Source: Cyclobacteriaceae bacterium (lineage in GTDB: Bacteria > Bacteroidota > Bacteroidia > Cytophagales > Cyclobacteriaceae). Taken from it: a DNA stretch of 6,200 nucleotides. How positions within the stretch are numbered: position 1 is the stretch's first letter; every line of letters begins with the position of its first letter. The position numbers were made by a program, and so were the translations under genes. The notes below the pieces were generated by a model. It saw nothing but the letters and a program-made list of their open reading frames with translations. It did no database searches and was not told the origin of the DNA. Shown here one piece after another: positions 1 to 6,082 of this stretch. The stretch lies in contig JAUUZS010000272.1 in NCBI GenBank assembly GCA_030589835.1, forward strand, positions 1-6,200, given 5' to 3'.

Positions 1-321
1 ACTGAACCCAGGGGATTTGAGAGAAATGGCAACAGGATCCAAGTCAAAACCGAGAATTTGAAAACTAAGGAAACAGATATGCTGGAAGCCGACGGTGTAT
101 TTATCTTTGTAGGTATGAAACCAAATACGGAGTTGTTTATTAAAGGATTGGACACAGATGATTGGGGGTACATAAAAACCAATGAAGATATGCTCACGAA
201 CATTGATGGCGTATATGCGGTAGGAGACATCAGGAGTAAAAAATATCGTCAAATCACCACTGCAGTGGCTGATGGAACAATTGCTGCGATATCGGTAACA
301 AAAGAACTGGATTCGTATTAA
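1..321 (+). CDS. trxB: Thioredoxin reductase, C-terminal part (5' end outside window)
   Basis: The frame is open from base 1 to the TAA at 319-321, giving the last 106 residues of a larger protein. The segment matches the C-terminal FAD-binding end of low-molecular-weight thioredoxin reductases: a DGVFIFVGMKPNT stretch, a GYIKT strand, then GVYAVGDIR (the conserved Gly-Asp that contacts FAD) and a closing RQITTAVADGTIAA helix. Family members use NADPH to reduce thioredoxin in the cytoplasm through a CxxC pair; that pair and the NADPH domain would lie upstream of the window and cannot be checked. A TTG at 58 could be read as a start, but the conserved family sequence continues upstream of it, so the gene is cut by the window edge and not short. 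A strong terminator follows 29 bases after the stop. The reductase family is secure; the exact substrate (thioredoxin or a related protein) is inferred. Confidence 0.88.
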   Translation, partial: TEPRGFERNGNRIQVKTENLKTKETDMLEADGVFIFVGMKPNTELFIKGLDTDDWGYIKTNEDMLTNIDGVYAVGDIRSKKYRQITTAVADGTIAAISVTKELDSY

Positions 322-350
322 CGGATATATCTCAACACTGAGTTAATGAA

Positions 351-381
351 CCACCAATAAATTTATTGGTGGTTTTTTTTT
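351..381 (+). terminator. Rho-independent terminator of the thioredoxin reductase gene
   Basis: A perfect 22-base palindrome (arms CCACCAATAAA and TTTATTGGTGG, 351-372) is followed at once by nine T residues (373-381). The GC-rich foot, AT-rich tip and uninterrupted T tract are those of an intrinsic terminator for transcription to the right. It closes the unit ending at 321 and implies that anything downstream needs its own promoter. Confidence 0.93.
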
Positions 382-407
382 GCCGTTTTCAAACCAGAAA
401 GTCATGA

Positions 408-725
408 TTACGAAATGTGTTATTTACAGCTATCATGTATCCCTACAAAATGGTCAATGCCAGCTTGCCGGCGCACCTAAGCTTTTTCAACATTAACCGG
501 GAAAATGTAATCATTACTGCGATCAAAAAGGCTGAAGATTCAAATCAGATCGCCTTGAGGATGTACGATACTTCAGGTAAGGCATCTTCCATAAAATTGA
601 ATTCATTTTTCAAACTCGGACGATTACACAAAACAAACATCATCGAAGAAAACCCTGAAGAAATTTCATTGATGGAAGTAGGAAAATATAGCATTGAGAC
701 TTTTTTGATTGATGCTATAAATTAA
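408..725 (+). pseudogene. Remnant of a GH38-type alpha-mannosidase (C-terminal tail only)
   Basis: The frame is open from 408 (after a TGA at 405-407) to the TAA at 723-725. Possible starts are a GTG at 417 or an ATG at 435; neither has a visible ribosome site. The product resembles the last ~100 residues of GH38 alpha-mannosidases (family proteins are roughly 800-1,100 residues): LPAHLSF, then an ENVIITAIKKAED strand, IALRMYDTSGKA, a TNIIEENPEE turn, and a GKYSIETF ending equivalent to the family's P-Y/F-E-I-K-T tail. In intact enzymes this is a beta-sandwich accessory region; the catalytic barrel with its nucleophile Asp is missing, so the fragment cannot hydrolyse mannosides by itself. Only 26 bases separate the preceding terminator from the open frame, leaving no room for the rest. 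It most likely survives from a deletion. A re-used standalone domain is possible but less likely. The GH38 match is from recognition of the motif pattern, not from a search. Confidence 0.72.
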
Positions 726-841
726 GTCATAATTATGTGGCTGAATACTAAATTCAACAGAGAACAGGATTTTTCTTAATGTCTCCTTAATTATGCTTAC
801 ATTGGATAACCTATTTTATCAACTAAACAAAAAATCAGCAT

Positions 842-1525
842 ATGGAATCATTATCAACCTGGATACCTATTCTGGAACAGCTGGTCTGGCCGGTATTTAT
901 TATCCTAATTTTAATTGTTTTCAAGTCCAAAGTAGAAGGTCTCTATCAAATGGCTGTAGAAGGTCGAAGTTTAAAGATCGGAAGCTGGTTGGAAATTGGA
1001 GAACAAATTAAGACAACTGAAATTCAAAAATTTGCCAGAACGGATTTGACTGTAGAAGCATTTGAAGGCAATGATGAAATGATCACAAAGGGAGGGACGT
1101 CTAAATTGATGGAGCTTCAGGATAAGCTCAGAAATCAGGTCATTAAACATCTGGATGTGATGGCTATTGTCGATCATATTCATTACAGTAAAGAAATGTT
1201 GCTTAAGTATGTTGCTGTCCTTGGCATCAAACAAGTAGTTTTTATCAACGAAGGTAAATTTGAAGGTTGGATGGAGAGCAGTGTCTTCACAGGGCAGGTC
1301 TTTAATTTTCACGTCTCTTCTTTTTCTTATGACGAACTCATGGATAATTTAGCCGGCATTGAGGATTCTCATGTTGATCCCAAAACTAAAACCGATGAAG
1401 TGCTCAATTATTTAAAAGAGGAAAGGCTGGAAAATGTTCCTGTCGTCGATGGTACAAAATTCAGTTACTTCGTCAATAAATCAGATATACTGGCCACACT
1501 GGTTTCCAATGCTATTTTGAGTTGA
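842..1525 (+). CDS. Membrane-anchored protein with CBS-like C-terminal region, unknown function
   Basis: This 227-residue protein starts at the first ATG after an in-frame TAA (824-826). The leader is A-rich without a Shine-Dalgarno sequence. Residues about 11-27 (LVWPVFIILILIVF) form a single membrane helix with a very short N-terminus outside; a Lys-rich segment follows, so the bulk is probably cytoplasmic. Residues about 41-55 (GRSLKIGSWLEIGEQ) form a short strand-rich linker. The C-terminal half (about 105-220) reads like two degenerate CBS repeats: one around KYVAVLGIKQVVFINEGKFEGWM, the second around HVDPKTKTDEVLNYL followed by NVPVVDGTKFSYFVNKSDILATL, the usual 'be predictable, choose, pass on' pattern of a CBS module. 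CBS pairs normally bind adenosyl nucleotides and regulate an attached domain; no effector domain is seen here. The function is unknown and the CBS assignment is an inference from pattern. The gene stands alone, 116 bp after the GH38 remnant, and runs into a repeat array. Confidence 0.8.
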   Translation: MESLSTWIPILEQLVWPVFIILILIVFKSKVEGLYQMAVEGRSLKIGSWLEIGEQIKTTEIQKFARTDLTVEAFEGNDEMITKGGTSKLMELQDKLRNQVIKHLDVMAIVDHIHYSKEMLLKYVAVLGIKQVVFINEGKFEGWMESSVFTGQVFNFHVSSFSYDELMDNLAGIEDSHVDPKTKTDEVLNYLKEERLENVPVVDGTKFSYFVNKSDILATLVSNAILS

Positions 1526-1554
1526 ATATCGCTTAGTATCTAAGTTAGAATATT

Positions 1555-1575
1555 CCTGCCTACCGGACAGGCAGG
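1555..1575. repeat. GC-rich perfect hairpin in the convergent spacer
   Basis: A 7-bp perfect stem (CCTGCCT at 1555-1561, AGGCAGG at 1569-1575) encloses a 7-base loop, ACCGGAC. It is conspicuously GC-rich against an AT-rich spacer and begins 30 bases after the stop of the upstream gene. No T tract follows on either strand, so it is not a standard terminator. The appearance is that of a dispersed intergenic repeat; I cannot count other copies from this window. Confidence 0.6.
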
Positions 1576-1593
1576 CGTGTATTATTTTGCAAA

Positions 1594-1687
1594 AGTTTGA
1601 AGTGAACTAAAGTTTAAAGTGCCTAAAGTTGTGTAGAATTCTTCAACTTTAGGCACTTTAAATACTTGAAACTCTAGGCACTTTTCT
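1594..1687. repeat. Palindromic array of ~20-bp units with a 19-bp perfect stem
   Basis: Two direct units, AGTTTGAAGTGAACTAAAG (from 1594) and AGTTTAAAGTGCCTAAAG (from 1611), are followed by two inverted units, CAACTTTAGGCACTTTAAA (1644-1662) and AACTCTAGGCACTTTT (about 1670-1685). The inner pair forms a perfect 19-bp inverted repeat (1613-1631 with 1644-1662) around a 12-base loop that itself holds the palindrome AGAATTCT (1635-1642). The outer units are degenerate copies. The array fills the gap between two convergent genes, where it could slow or stop transcription from both sides, but it has no T tract on either flank. Non-coding repeat status is clear from the sequence; its role is inference. 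Confidence 0.8.
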
Positions 1688-1706
1688 GGCTTGTTCAGGT
1701 TAGGGA

Positions 1707-2498
1707 TCAAAAATTTTCATGGCTAATGCTTGCTGCCTTAGCTATATATTTTGCTGACCATGTAGCAATCATCCGGCCTGCGTAGATGGAATCTTCTTTA
1801 TTGGAAAGCAGGTGGTCTGCGCCATCGAGGGAAATAAAACTTTTCGGATGCCAACCGGCCTTGTATATCTGTTCAGCATTGTCAATGCCTACAGTTGTAT
1901 CCTGCGGAGAGTGCATTACCAATAGCGCTTTGCCCATTTTTCTTACGGAGTTCTGCATATTTTTTTCCTGAATATCCTGCAGAAACTGCCTTTTTATTTT
2001 AAACTCCCTGCCACCAATCAATATTCGTGCTTCACCTTGAGCTATAATTTCTTCCATACCGCTTTGTAATAATCGTGACACATGTTTTGGATTGGAAGGT
2101 GCTCCTATTGTCACAACTGCTTTTACACTTGAAAGCTGATTAGCAGCAAATATAACTGCTGCCCCTCCCAGGGAATGACCAATTAATATATCAGGCGCAG
2201 AATAGTTGTTTTCTAAAAACCTGGCAGCAGCAATCAAATCCTCTACGTTTGATGAAAAGTTGGTATTTTCAAATTCCCCTTCGCTTTCGCCTAAACCTGT
2301 AAAATCAAACCTTAAAACAGCAATTCCATTATCCGTTAGTGAACGTCCAATATTTCTGACTGCAGTAAAATTTTTGTTGCAGGTAAAACAATGAGCGAAA
2401 AGAGCGAAACCTTTAGGCGTTTCACTTTCAGGCAGTTCAATACTTGCCGCGAGTTCATACCCTAAAGAATTGATGAATTTTACTTTTTTACTTTTCAT
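1707..2498 (-). CDS. Alpha/beta hydrolase, OsmC-associated type, without the OsmC domain
   Basis: This 263-residue cytoplasmic serine hydrolase starts at an ATG (2496-2498) with no clear Shine-Dalgarno sequence. It has the alpha/beta-hydrolase fold signature: an oxyanion region HCFTC (residues 36-40), FDFTGLGESEGEF (64-76), the nucleophile elbow GHSLGG with Ser109, an acid at Asp200 (HSPQD), and the catalytic His229 in GADHL. The whole sequence follows the N-terminal half of the 'alpha/beta hydrolase-OsmC' proteins, which are about 400 residues and carry a C-terminal OsmC peroxiredoxin-like domain. Here the protein ends just after the hydrolase fold, and the downstream 181 bp show no OsmC sequence but a repeat array. 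The protein could be a natural standalone form or a truncated fusion. The substrate is unknown; esterase or acyl-hydrolase activity is the family expectation. It lies 181 bp downstream of the GOGAT-like gene on the same strand and probably has its own promoter. Confidence 0.9.
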   Translation of the reverse strand: MKSKKVKFINSLGYELAASIELPESETPKGFALFAHCFTCNKNFTAVRNIGRSLTDNGIAVLRFDFTGLGESEGEFENTNFSSNVEDLIAAARFLENNYSAPDILIGHSLGGAAVIFAANQLSSVKAVVTIGAPSNPKHVSRLLQSGMEEIIAQGEARILIGGREFKIKRQFLQDIQEKNMQNSVRKMGKALLVMHSPQDTTVGIDNAEQIYKAGWHPKSFISLDGADHLLSNKEDSIYAGRMIATWSAKYIAKAASISHENF

Positions 2499-2549
2499 AA
2501 GCCATTTCTATGATATCTTCTGATTATGAGCTGATTTGCTTTTTCGCAG

Positions 2550-2577
2550 GAAAAATATTTCATCAAGTTGAAACCAA
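2550..2577 (-). promoter_or_regulatory. Candidate Bacteroidota-type promoter for the alpha/beta hydrolase
   Basis: Read on the minus strand, a TTG (2575-2577) is followed after 17 bases by TATTTTTC (2550-2557), one mismatch from the phylum's TAnnTTTG -7 element paired with a -33 TTG. It lies about 52 bases upstream of the start codon. The match is imperfect and such short motifs occur by chance in AT-rich spacers, so this is only a candidate. Confidence 0.27.
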
Positions 2578-2580
2578 CTT
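2565..2580. repeat. Short inverted repeat overlapping the candidate promoter
   Basis: AAGTTG (2565-2570) and CAACTT (2575-2580) form a perfect 6-bp inverted repeat with a 4-base spacer. It covers the -33 part of the candidate promoter for the hydrolase and could be an operator or simply a chance hairpin. It has no T tract, so it is a poor terminator for the upstream GOGAT-like gene. Confidence 0.35.
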
Positions 2581-2679
2581 TAAACCTGTTTTAAATCCTC
2601 TTTGAACCGTAATAATTTGTAAAGTTCCCAGTAGCAACTATCAAATAGTCATAATATACATCGGAAAGGGTCGATAATT

Positions 2680-4248
2680 TCAATTTGATACTAGATTTTC
2701 AACTTGCTCAGAAGTATCACTTTTCAATAATGATCCCTGCTCAATTGAAGGATAAATCTCATTATAAGTCATTACCGTATTCATGTTTACCCTACGGTTA
2801 ATATGTTCCCTTGTCAGCTCTTCAGGTGCGCAAGTACCGGCCGCCGCAATCAATTCAATAAAGCTATGTAGCGTTTCGTGATGAAAATTGGAAACCCTTA
2901 TCGACTTATCCTCCACATCCAGCCCTTTCATTAGTGATGGGTTTTGAGTGGCTACTCCGACCGGACAGGTATTATTATTGCATTGCAATGCTTGAATGCA
3001 CCCCACAGCAAGCATCATCCCCCGCGCACTATTTACTAAATCCGCCCCCAATGCTATTGCCCTTGCAATATGAAAACCGGTAAATATTTTGCCTGAGGCA
3101 ATCAGCTTGATATCTCTTTTTAAATCGTACCCGCTCAATATATCATGTGCAAAAGCAAGGCCTTCCCGTAATGGCATGCCCAAGGAATTTGAAAATTCTA
3201 CTGGCGCAGCCCCGGTTCCTCCTTCTCCTCCGTCAATGGTGATGAAGTCTGGCCGAACACCAGTTTCTATCATTGCCTTACAGATACCTTCGAATTCATT
3301 TTTCCTGCCTATACAAAGCTTAAATCCAACCGGCTTTCCCCCTGACAGCTCCCTCAATTCACTAATGAAATTCATCAGCTCAATTTGCGAAGAAAACGTA
3401 GAATGCCTGGGGGGCGAATGCACCTCAGTAAATGGCTCAACACCACGAATCGCAGCAATCTCAGCAGTATTTTTACTAGCAGGCAATATTCCGCCATGTC
3501 CCGGTTTTGCTCCTTGTGAAATTTTAATTTCAATCATCTTTACATTCTCAAGGATTGCCTTCTCTCTGAACCGCTCAGGATCGAATTTCCCATTTTTGTC
3601 CCGGCATCCAAAGTATGCGGTTCCTATCTGCCAGATCAGATCGCCTCCATTTTCCAAATGATAAGGGCTTATTCCTCCTTCACCGGTGTTATGGGCAAAA
3701 TTATCCAGTTTGGCTCCTTTGTTTAAGGCCAGCACAGCATTTTTACTTAATGAGCCATAGCTCATTGCGGAAATATTCAACATGCTTGAGGAATATGGCT
3801 TGCTGCACTGATTGCCTCCAACCTTTACACGAGGATGCCTGTCTAATTGCTCCCCTTTGCTAGCAAACATAGAATGATCCATCCACTCATAGCCTGTCCG
3901 ATAAACATCCATTTGGGTGCCAAATGGAGAAGTGTCGTTTACCTTCTTGGCTCGTTGATAAATGATGGATCTGAAAATGCGATTGATCGGACTGCCTTCT
4001 GTATCGGTTTCGACAAAGTACTGCATTATTTCAGGCCTTATTTTTTCTAACTGGTACCTGAGCTGGCCTATTATTGGGAAGTTCCTTTTTATGGTTTGCC
4101 TTTTTTGGGAAATGTCTGAGTACCCTAATACTATAAGTGGCACAACAACTATTAATGTCCATAAAATACCAGGAAAGAAAACGGCCACAGCAGCAATCAA
4201 TGCCGGGATGATCAAGGATTGAATAATAAAAAAATTTCTTACATTCAT
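2680..4248 (-). CDS. Membrane-anchored FMN-binding glutamate synthase family protein
   Basis: This 522-residue protein starts at an ATG (4246-4248). Residues about 5-42 are hydrophobic and probably form two membrane helices joined by FPG; the rest is cytoplasmic. From about residue 140 the sequence is the FMN-binding barrel domain of glutamate synthase: SAMSYGSLS (160-168), NTGEGGISPYH (187-197), SQGAKPGHGGILPASK (244-259), DGGEGGTGAAP (339-349), the phosphate-binding SGKIFTGFHIARAIALGAD (385-403) and the 3Fe-4S motif C-x5-C-x4-C at Cys417, Cys423 and Cys428, followed by PVGVATQ. The glutaminase domain, the C-terminal glutamate-synthase helix domain and a small NADPH subunit are all missing, and no partner gene adjoins it. 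Single-domain relatives are annotated as FMN-binding glutamate synthase family or methylamine-glutamate methyltransferase-like proteins, so true glutamate synthesis should not be assumed. The family call is secure; substrate and electron donor are unknown. It is flanked by long spacers and is probably monocistronic. Confidence 0.94.
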   Translation of the reverse strand: MNVRNFFIIQSLIIPALIAAVAVFFPGILWTLIVVVPLIVLGYSDISQKRQTIKRNFPIIGQLRYQLEKIRPEIMQYFVETDTEGSPINRIFRSIIYQRAKKVNDTSPFGTQMDVYRTGYEWMDHSMFASKGEQLDRHPRVKVGGNQCSKPYSSSMLNISAMSYGSLSKNAVLALNKGAKLDNFAHNTGEGGISPYHLENGGDLIWQIGTAYFGCRDKNGKFDPERFREKAILENVKMIEIKISQGAKPGHGGILPASKNTAEIAAIRGVEPFTEVHSPPRHSTFSSQIELMNFISELRELSGGKPVGFKLCIGRKNEFEGICKAMIETGVRPDFITIDGGEGGTGAAPVEFSNSLGMPLREGLAFAHDILSGYDLKRDIKLIASGKIFTGFHIARAIALGADLVNSARGMMLAVGCIQALQCNNNTCPVGVATQNPSLMKGLDVEDKSIRVSNFHHETLHSFIELIAAAGTCAPEELTREHINRRVNMNTVMTYNEIYPSIEQGSLLKSDTSEQVENLVSN

Positions 4249-4627
4249 AGGTTTATATTTTAATTTCCAGGTATTAATTTTATTTTGTCTATCTGTAAGC
4301 GCTGGTACAAAAATTCTCTTTATTTAATGTAAATATGCTTTTGTTTTCCACCGTGATTCGGCTATTTCTTCTTTTCAATTCAATACGTTCTTGCCGGCAT
4401 TACCACATCGGCGGCACTTAATGAAAGATGATCGACCGAAATATTTTTGCTCCATTTCAGAAAATTAGACGACCTGAAAATTGATTCCTGACAAGAAATA
4501 AGAATTTTTTTCTTATTCCATATTTAGGTATGAGGCTAGGCAAAGCAGTAGCCATATGCGCATTTTAGTAAGCTAAGAAGGACAAAAAGTAGATTATCTG
4601 AATCGGCGAAAACTTGATTTACAGTAA
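4249..4627. other. 379-bp spacer between GOGAT-like gene and PAP2 gene, no gene seen
   Basis: This spacer should hold the 3' end of the PAP2 transcript and the promoter of the GOGAT-like gene. I found no full-match TAnnTTTG element on the minus strand. A weak AT hairpin (AATAAGAA at 4497-4504, TTCTTATT at 4510-4517, five-T loop) is the only structure resembling a terminator. A 47-codon minus-strand frame (4380-4523) has no ATG, GTG or TTG start in a useful place and no recognised homology. No RNA gene was recognised. Confidence 0.6.
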
Positions 4628-5506
4628 TTAAAAGCGATATGAAATATATAGGCCTTTAGCCCCTAGGTTATATTGAGGAACTATGGACACCTTTTTGTTT
4701 ATCTTTTTTTTCTTATGTAATTCAGGAATCAACCAACCTACGAATGCACCAATAGCATACCCTGAGATCACATCCGTATAAAAATGGCGTCCGCCTTCTA
4801 CACGAAAATAGGCAGTCGCTACGGGCAGTGCAGCGGAAAAGGACCACATGGCAATTTTAAATCCAGTTTTCATATTCGGATGATAGTCATTCATAACTTT
4901 TGCAGTATAGAAGGAAAAAGCAGCCGTAAAAGAGGTATGGCCTGAAAAATATGATAACCTCGTATTTAGACTGGTGCGTTCTTCCAACGGGGCATTTTCG
5001 TTGTAAGCTAGTGGCCTGGCTCGATTAAAGGTGTGTTTTACCCCCAAAGTCAGGCCTAAGGTAATTGCGCCTACTTCTAAGCCCATAACCAAAAGGGATC
5101 CAAAATCACTACGTGTATGATGATTTGCTAAAAATACGATAGGAAGGATAATAACCCCGGTTCGCAATATATCGCTCGCCTGCTGTGCTTTAAGGTTCCA
5201 GTTATAGGTTGCCGGGCGGTCAAAAGAATTGACATCCAGTCGATTCAACTGATTCAATTCTTCCTCACCAAAGGGCAGGATAGCATTTGTTGACTGCATT
5301 ACAATGCCAAACGTCAACGATGCCGCGCCAGCAATAACAAAAGGGATTTCAGAATGAAAATCCAGATTATAGGGGTTATCCGTTGCATGTACCCCATTTT
5401 TACATAAAATACATGCGTCCTCTGTTTCATGTAGTTGAGCAATACCCTCAATGCCAATATGAAATGAAAGTATATATGTTAGGAAATATAATAAATAGTG
5501 CTTCAT
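4628..5506 (-). CDS. PAP2 family phosphatase, exported
   Basis: The protein has 292 residues from the ATG at 5504-5506; a TTG three bases upstream would add one residue but is a less likely start. Residues 1-24 (MKHYLLYFLTYILSFHIGI then EGIAQ) look like a signal peptide. The three motifs of type 2 phosphatidic acid phosphatases are present: K-x6-RP (Lys157 to Arg164-Pro165), SGH with His190, and R-x5-H-x3-D (Arg235, His241, Asp245), all the residues needed for phospho-histidine catalysis. Hydrophobic segments near 55-70, 113-126, 136-155, 216-233 and 246-260 fit the helical core. Relatives remove phosphate from membrane lipids such as phosphatidate, undecaprenyl pyrophosphate or lipid A precursors; which one applies here is not readable. 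The motif 2 Pro is replaced by Phe (FSGH). After a Lys-rich stretch the C-terminus turns into short amphipathic strands ending in YISYRF, an ending like that of outer-membrane proteins. Confidence 0.93.
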   Translation of the reverse strand: MKHYLLYFLTYILSFHIGIEGIAQLHETEDACILCKNGVHATDNPYNLDFHSEIPFVIAGAASLTFGIVMQSTNAILPFGEEELNQLNRLDVNSFDRPATYNWNLKAQQASDILRTGVIILPIVFLANHHTRSDFGSLLVMGLEVGAITLGLTLGVKHTFNRARPLAYNENAPLEERTSLNTRLSYFSGHTSFTAAFSFYTAKVMNDYHPNMKTGFKIAMWSFSAALPVATAYFRVEGGRHFYTDVISGYAIGAFVGWLIPELHKKKKINKKVSIVPQYNLGAKGLYISYRF

Positions 5507-5509
5507 CAA

Positions 5510-5781
5510 AAGAATTATATGTCTGCAAAACTCAATGATCTACCGTGAGAAATGATCCCCTCTCCATGTAAAGGCAAAATACGGATAAGGAGACTCCCAA
5601 TTTATAATTTTCTTTTACATCTCTTTGAGTTTTATTATAAGTAAATAAATTAACCACCTAATTGTTTAAACCCGAGAGGATATCTACCAGACTTATTAGT
5701 CGAAGGAGAACAAAAAAACTGACAGGAAAAGAATAATAATTTTTTTTACCCGGTGTGCAAACACTTGAACTTAATAAAAAA
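5510..5781. other. AT-rich spacer upstream of the PAP2 gene, no gene seen
   Basis: About 270 bases without a supportable reading frame. Apart from the candidate PAP2 promoter it holds only homopolymer-rich sequence (a T8 run near 5741-5748) and a chance GTTTAAAC palindrome at 5665. I see no RNA gene, terminator or repeat. Confidence 0.5.
5575..5600 (-). promoter_or_regulatory. Candidate promoter for the PAP2 phosphatase gene
   Basis: On the minus strand a TTG (5598-5600) is followed after 16 bases by TATTTTG (5575-5581), which is TAnnTTTG with one base missing. It sits about 70 bases upstream of the chosen ATG, a sensible distance. The incomplete -7 element makes this weak support. Confidence 0.25.
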
Positions 5782-5964
5782 TCAATGCCTCAACGCCAAA
5801 AACCAAAGCCATATTTTGAAGGATAATTTATTTGAATTTGCCTGATGCTTTTTGAATATCTCCGGGATTTTGAGATAAGAATTCCTGATATAAATTATCA
5901 CCGAAGTCACAAACCATGTGGCATACCCGAAGACGAAAGCCATAAAGAGCGGGGTTAAAAACAT
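5782..5964 (-). CDS. Possible small membrane protein, 60 residues, unrecognised
   Basis: An ATG (5962-5964) directly follows an in-frame TAA and opens a 60-residue frame ending in TGA. Residues 1-27 (FLTPLFMAFVFGYATWFV then TSVIIYI) are a convincing membrane helix; the tail is basic (RNSYLKIPEIFKKH and NKLSFKIW) and ends with a Trp-rich WLWFLALRH. Codon use is mixed and not obviously random, but no homology is recognised and there is no Shine-Dalgarno sequence. It could be a small envelope protein, a decayed fragment or a chance ORF. Its neighbours give no clue. Confidence 0.35.
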   Translation of the reverse strand: MFLTPLFMAFVFGYATWFVTSVIIYIRNSYLKIPEIFKKHQANSNKLSFKIWLWFLALRH

Positions 5965-5993
5965 TTAAAATAAAGCGCTATATCATTCCCTGA

Positions 5994-6026
5994 AATCTGC
6001 CTGCTCAGGCAATTTAGAAGCAGATT
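5994..6026. repeat. Overlapping inverted repeats
   Basis: AATCTGC (5994-6000) and GCAGATT (6020-6026) form one 7-bp stem, while TGCCTG (5998-6003) and CAGGCA (6006-6011) form another that uses part of the same arm, so the two hairpins exclude each other. There is no T tract. The position is between two small minus-strand ORFs, within the leader of the 60-residue ORF. Confidence 0.35.
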
Positions 6027-6082
6027 CAAAAATTATTGTGGATGGAGCATAATATCAGCAATGTATATCCCTTAATTTGTTG

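Noticed and set aside
401..437. Resemblance to cloning-vector lacZ sequence (CATGATTACGAA, ACAGCTATCATG)
   Set aside because: The two short matches are in the wrong order and interrupted, and the open frame through them continues as GH38-like protein; chance similarity, not vector contamination.
793..1011. Plus-strand 72-residue frame overlapping the start of the CBS-like gene
   Set aside because: Out of frame with the longer, protein-like 227-residue frame; it has low-complexity Ser/Arg content and no recognisable domain.
971..1312. Minus-strand 113-residue frame inside the CBS-like gene
   Set aside because: Antisense shadow of a coherent plus-strand protein.
1526..1706. CRISPR-like or phage attachment interpretation of the repeats
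   Set aside because: Units are degenerate, inverted in pairs and without regular spacers; no cas gene, integrase or tRNA is nearby.
3089..3661. Plus-strand 190-residue frame antisense to the GOGAT-like gene
   Set aside because: Pro/Ser/Ile-rich composition typical of the complement of a real coding sequence; the minus-strand protein has unmistakable family motifs.
4335..4421. Short plus-strand frame starting with an ATG (28 residues)
   Set aside because: Too short, no ribosome site, no recognisable content and on the opposite strand to both neighbours.
4497..4517. AT-only hairpin as terminator of the PAP2 gene
   Set aside because: Only 8 mostly A-T pairs, no T tract after it on the minus strand, and more than 110 bases from the stop codon.
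4380..4523. Minus-strand 47-codon frame ending in SAADVVMPARTY
   Set aside because: No usable start codon, no family recognised, and an alternative short frame (starting MEQKYFGRS) overlaps it; too little evidence to call a pseudogene.
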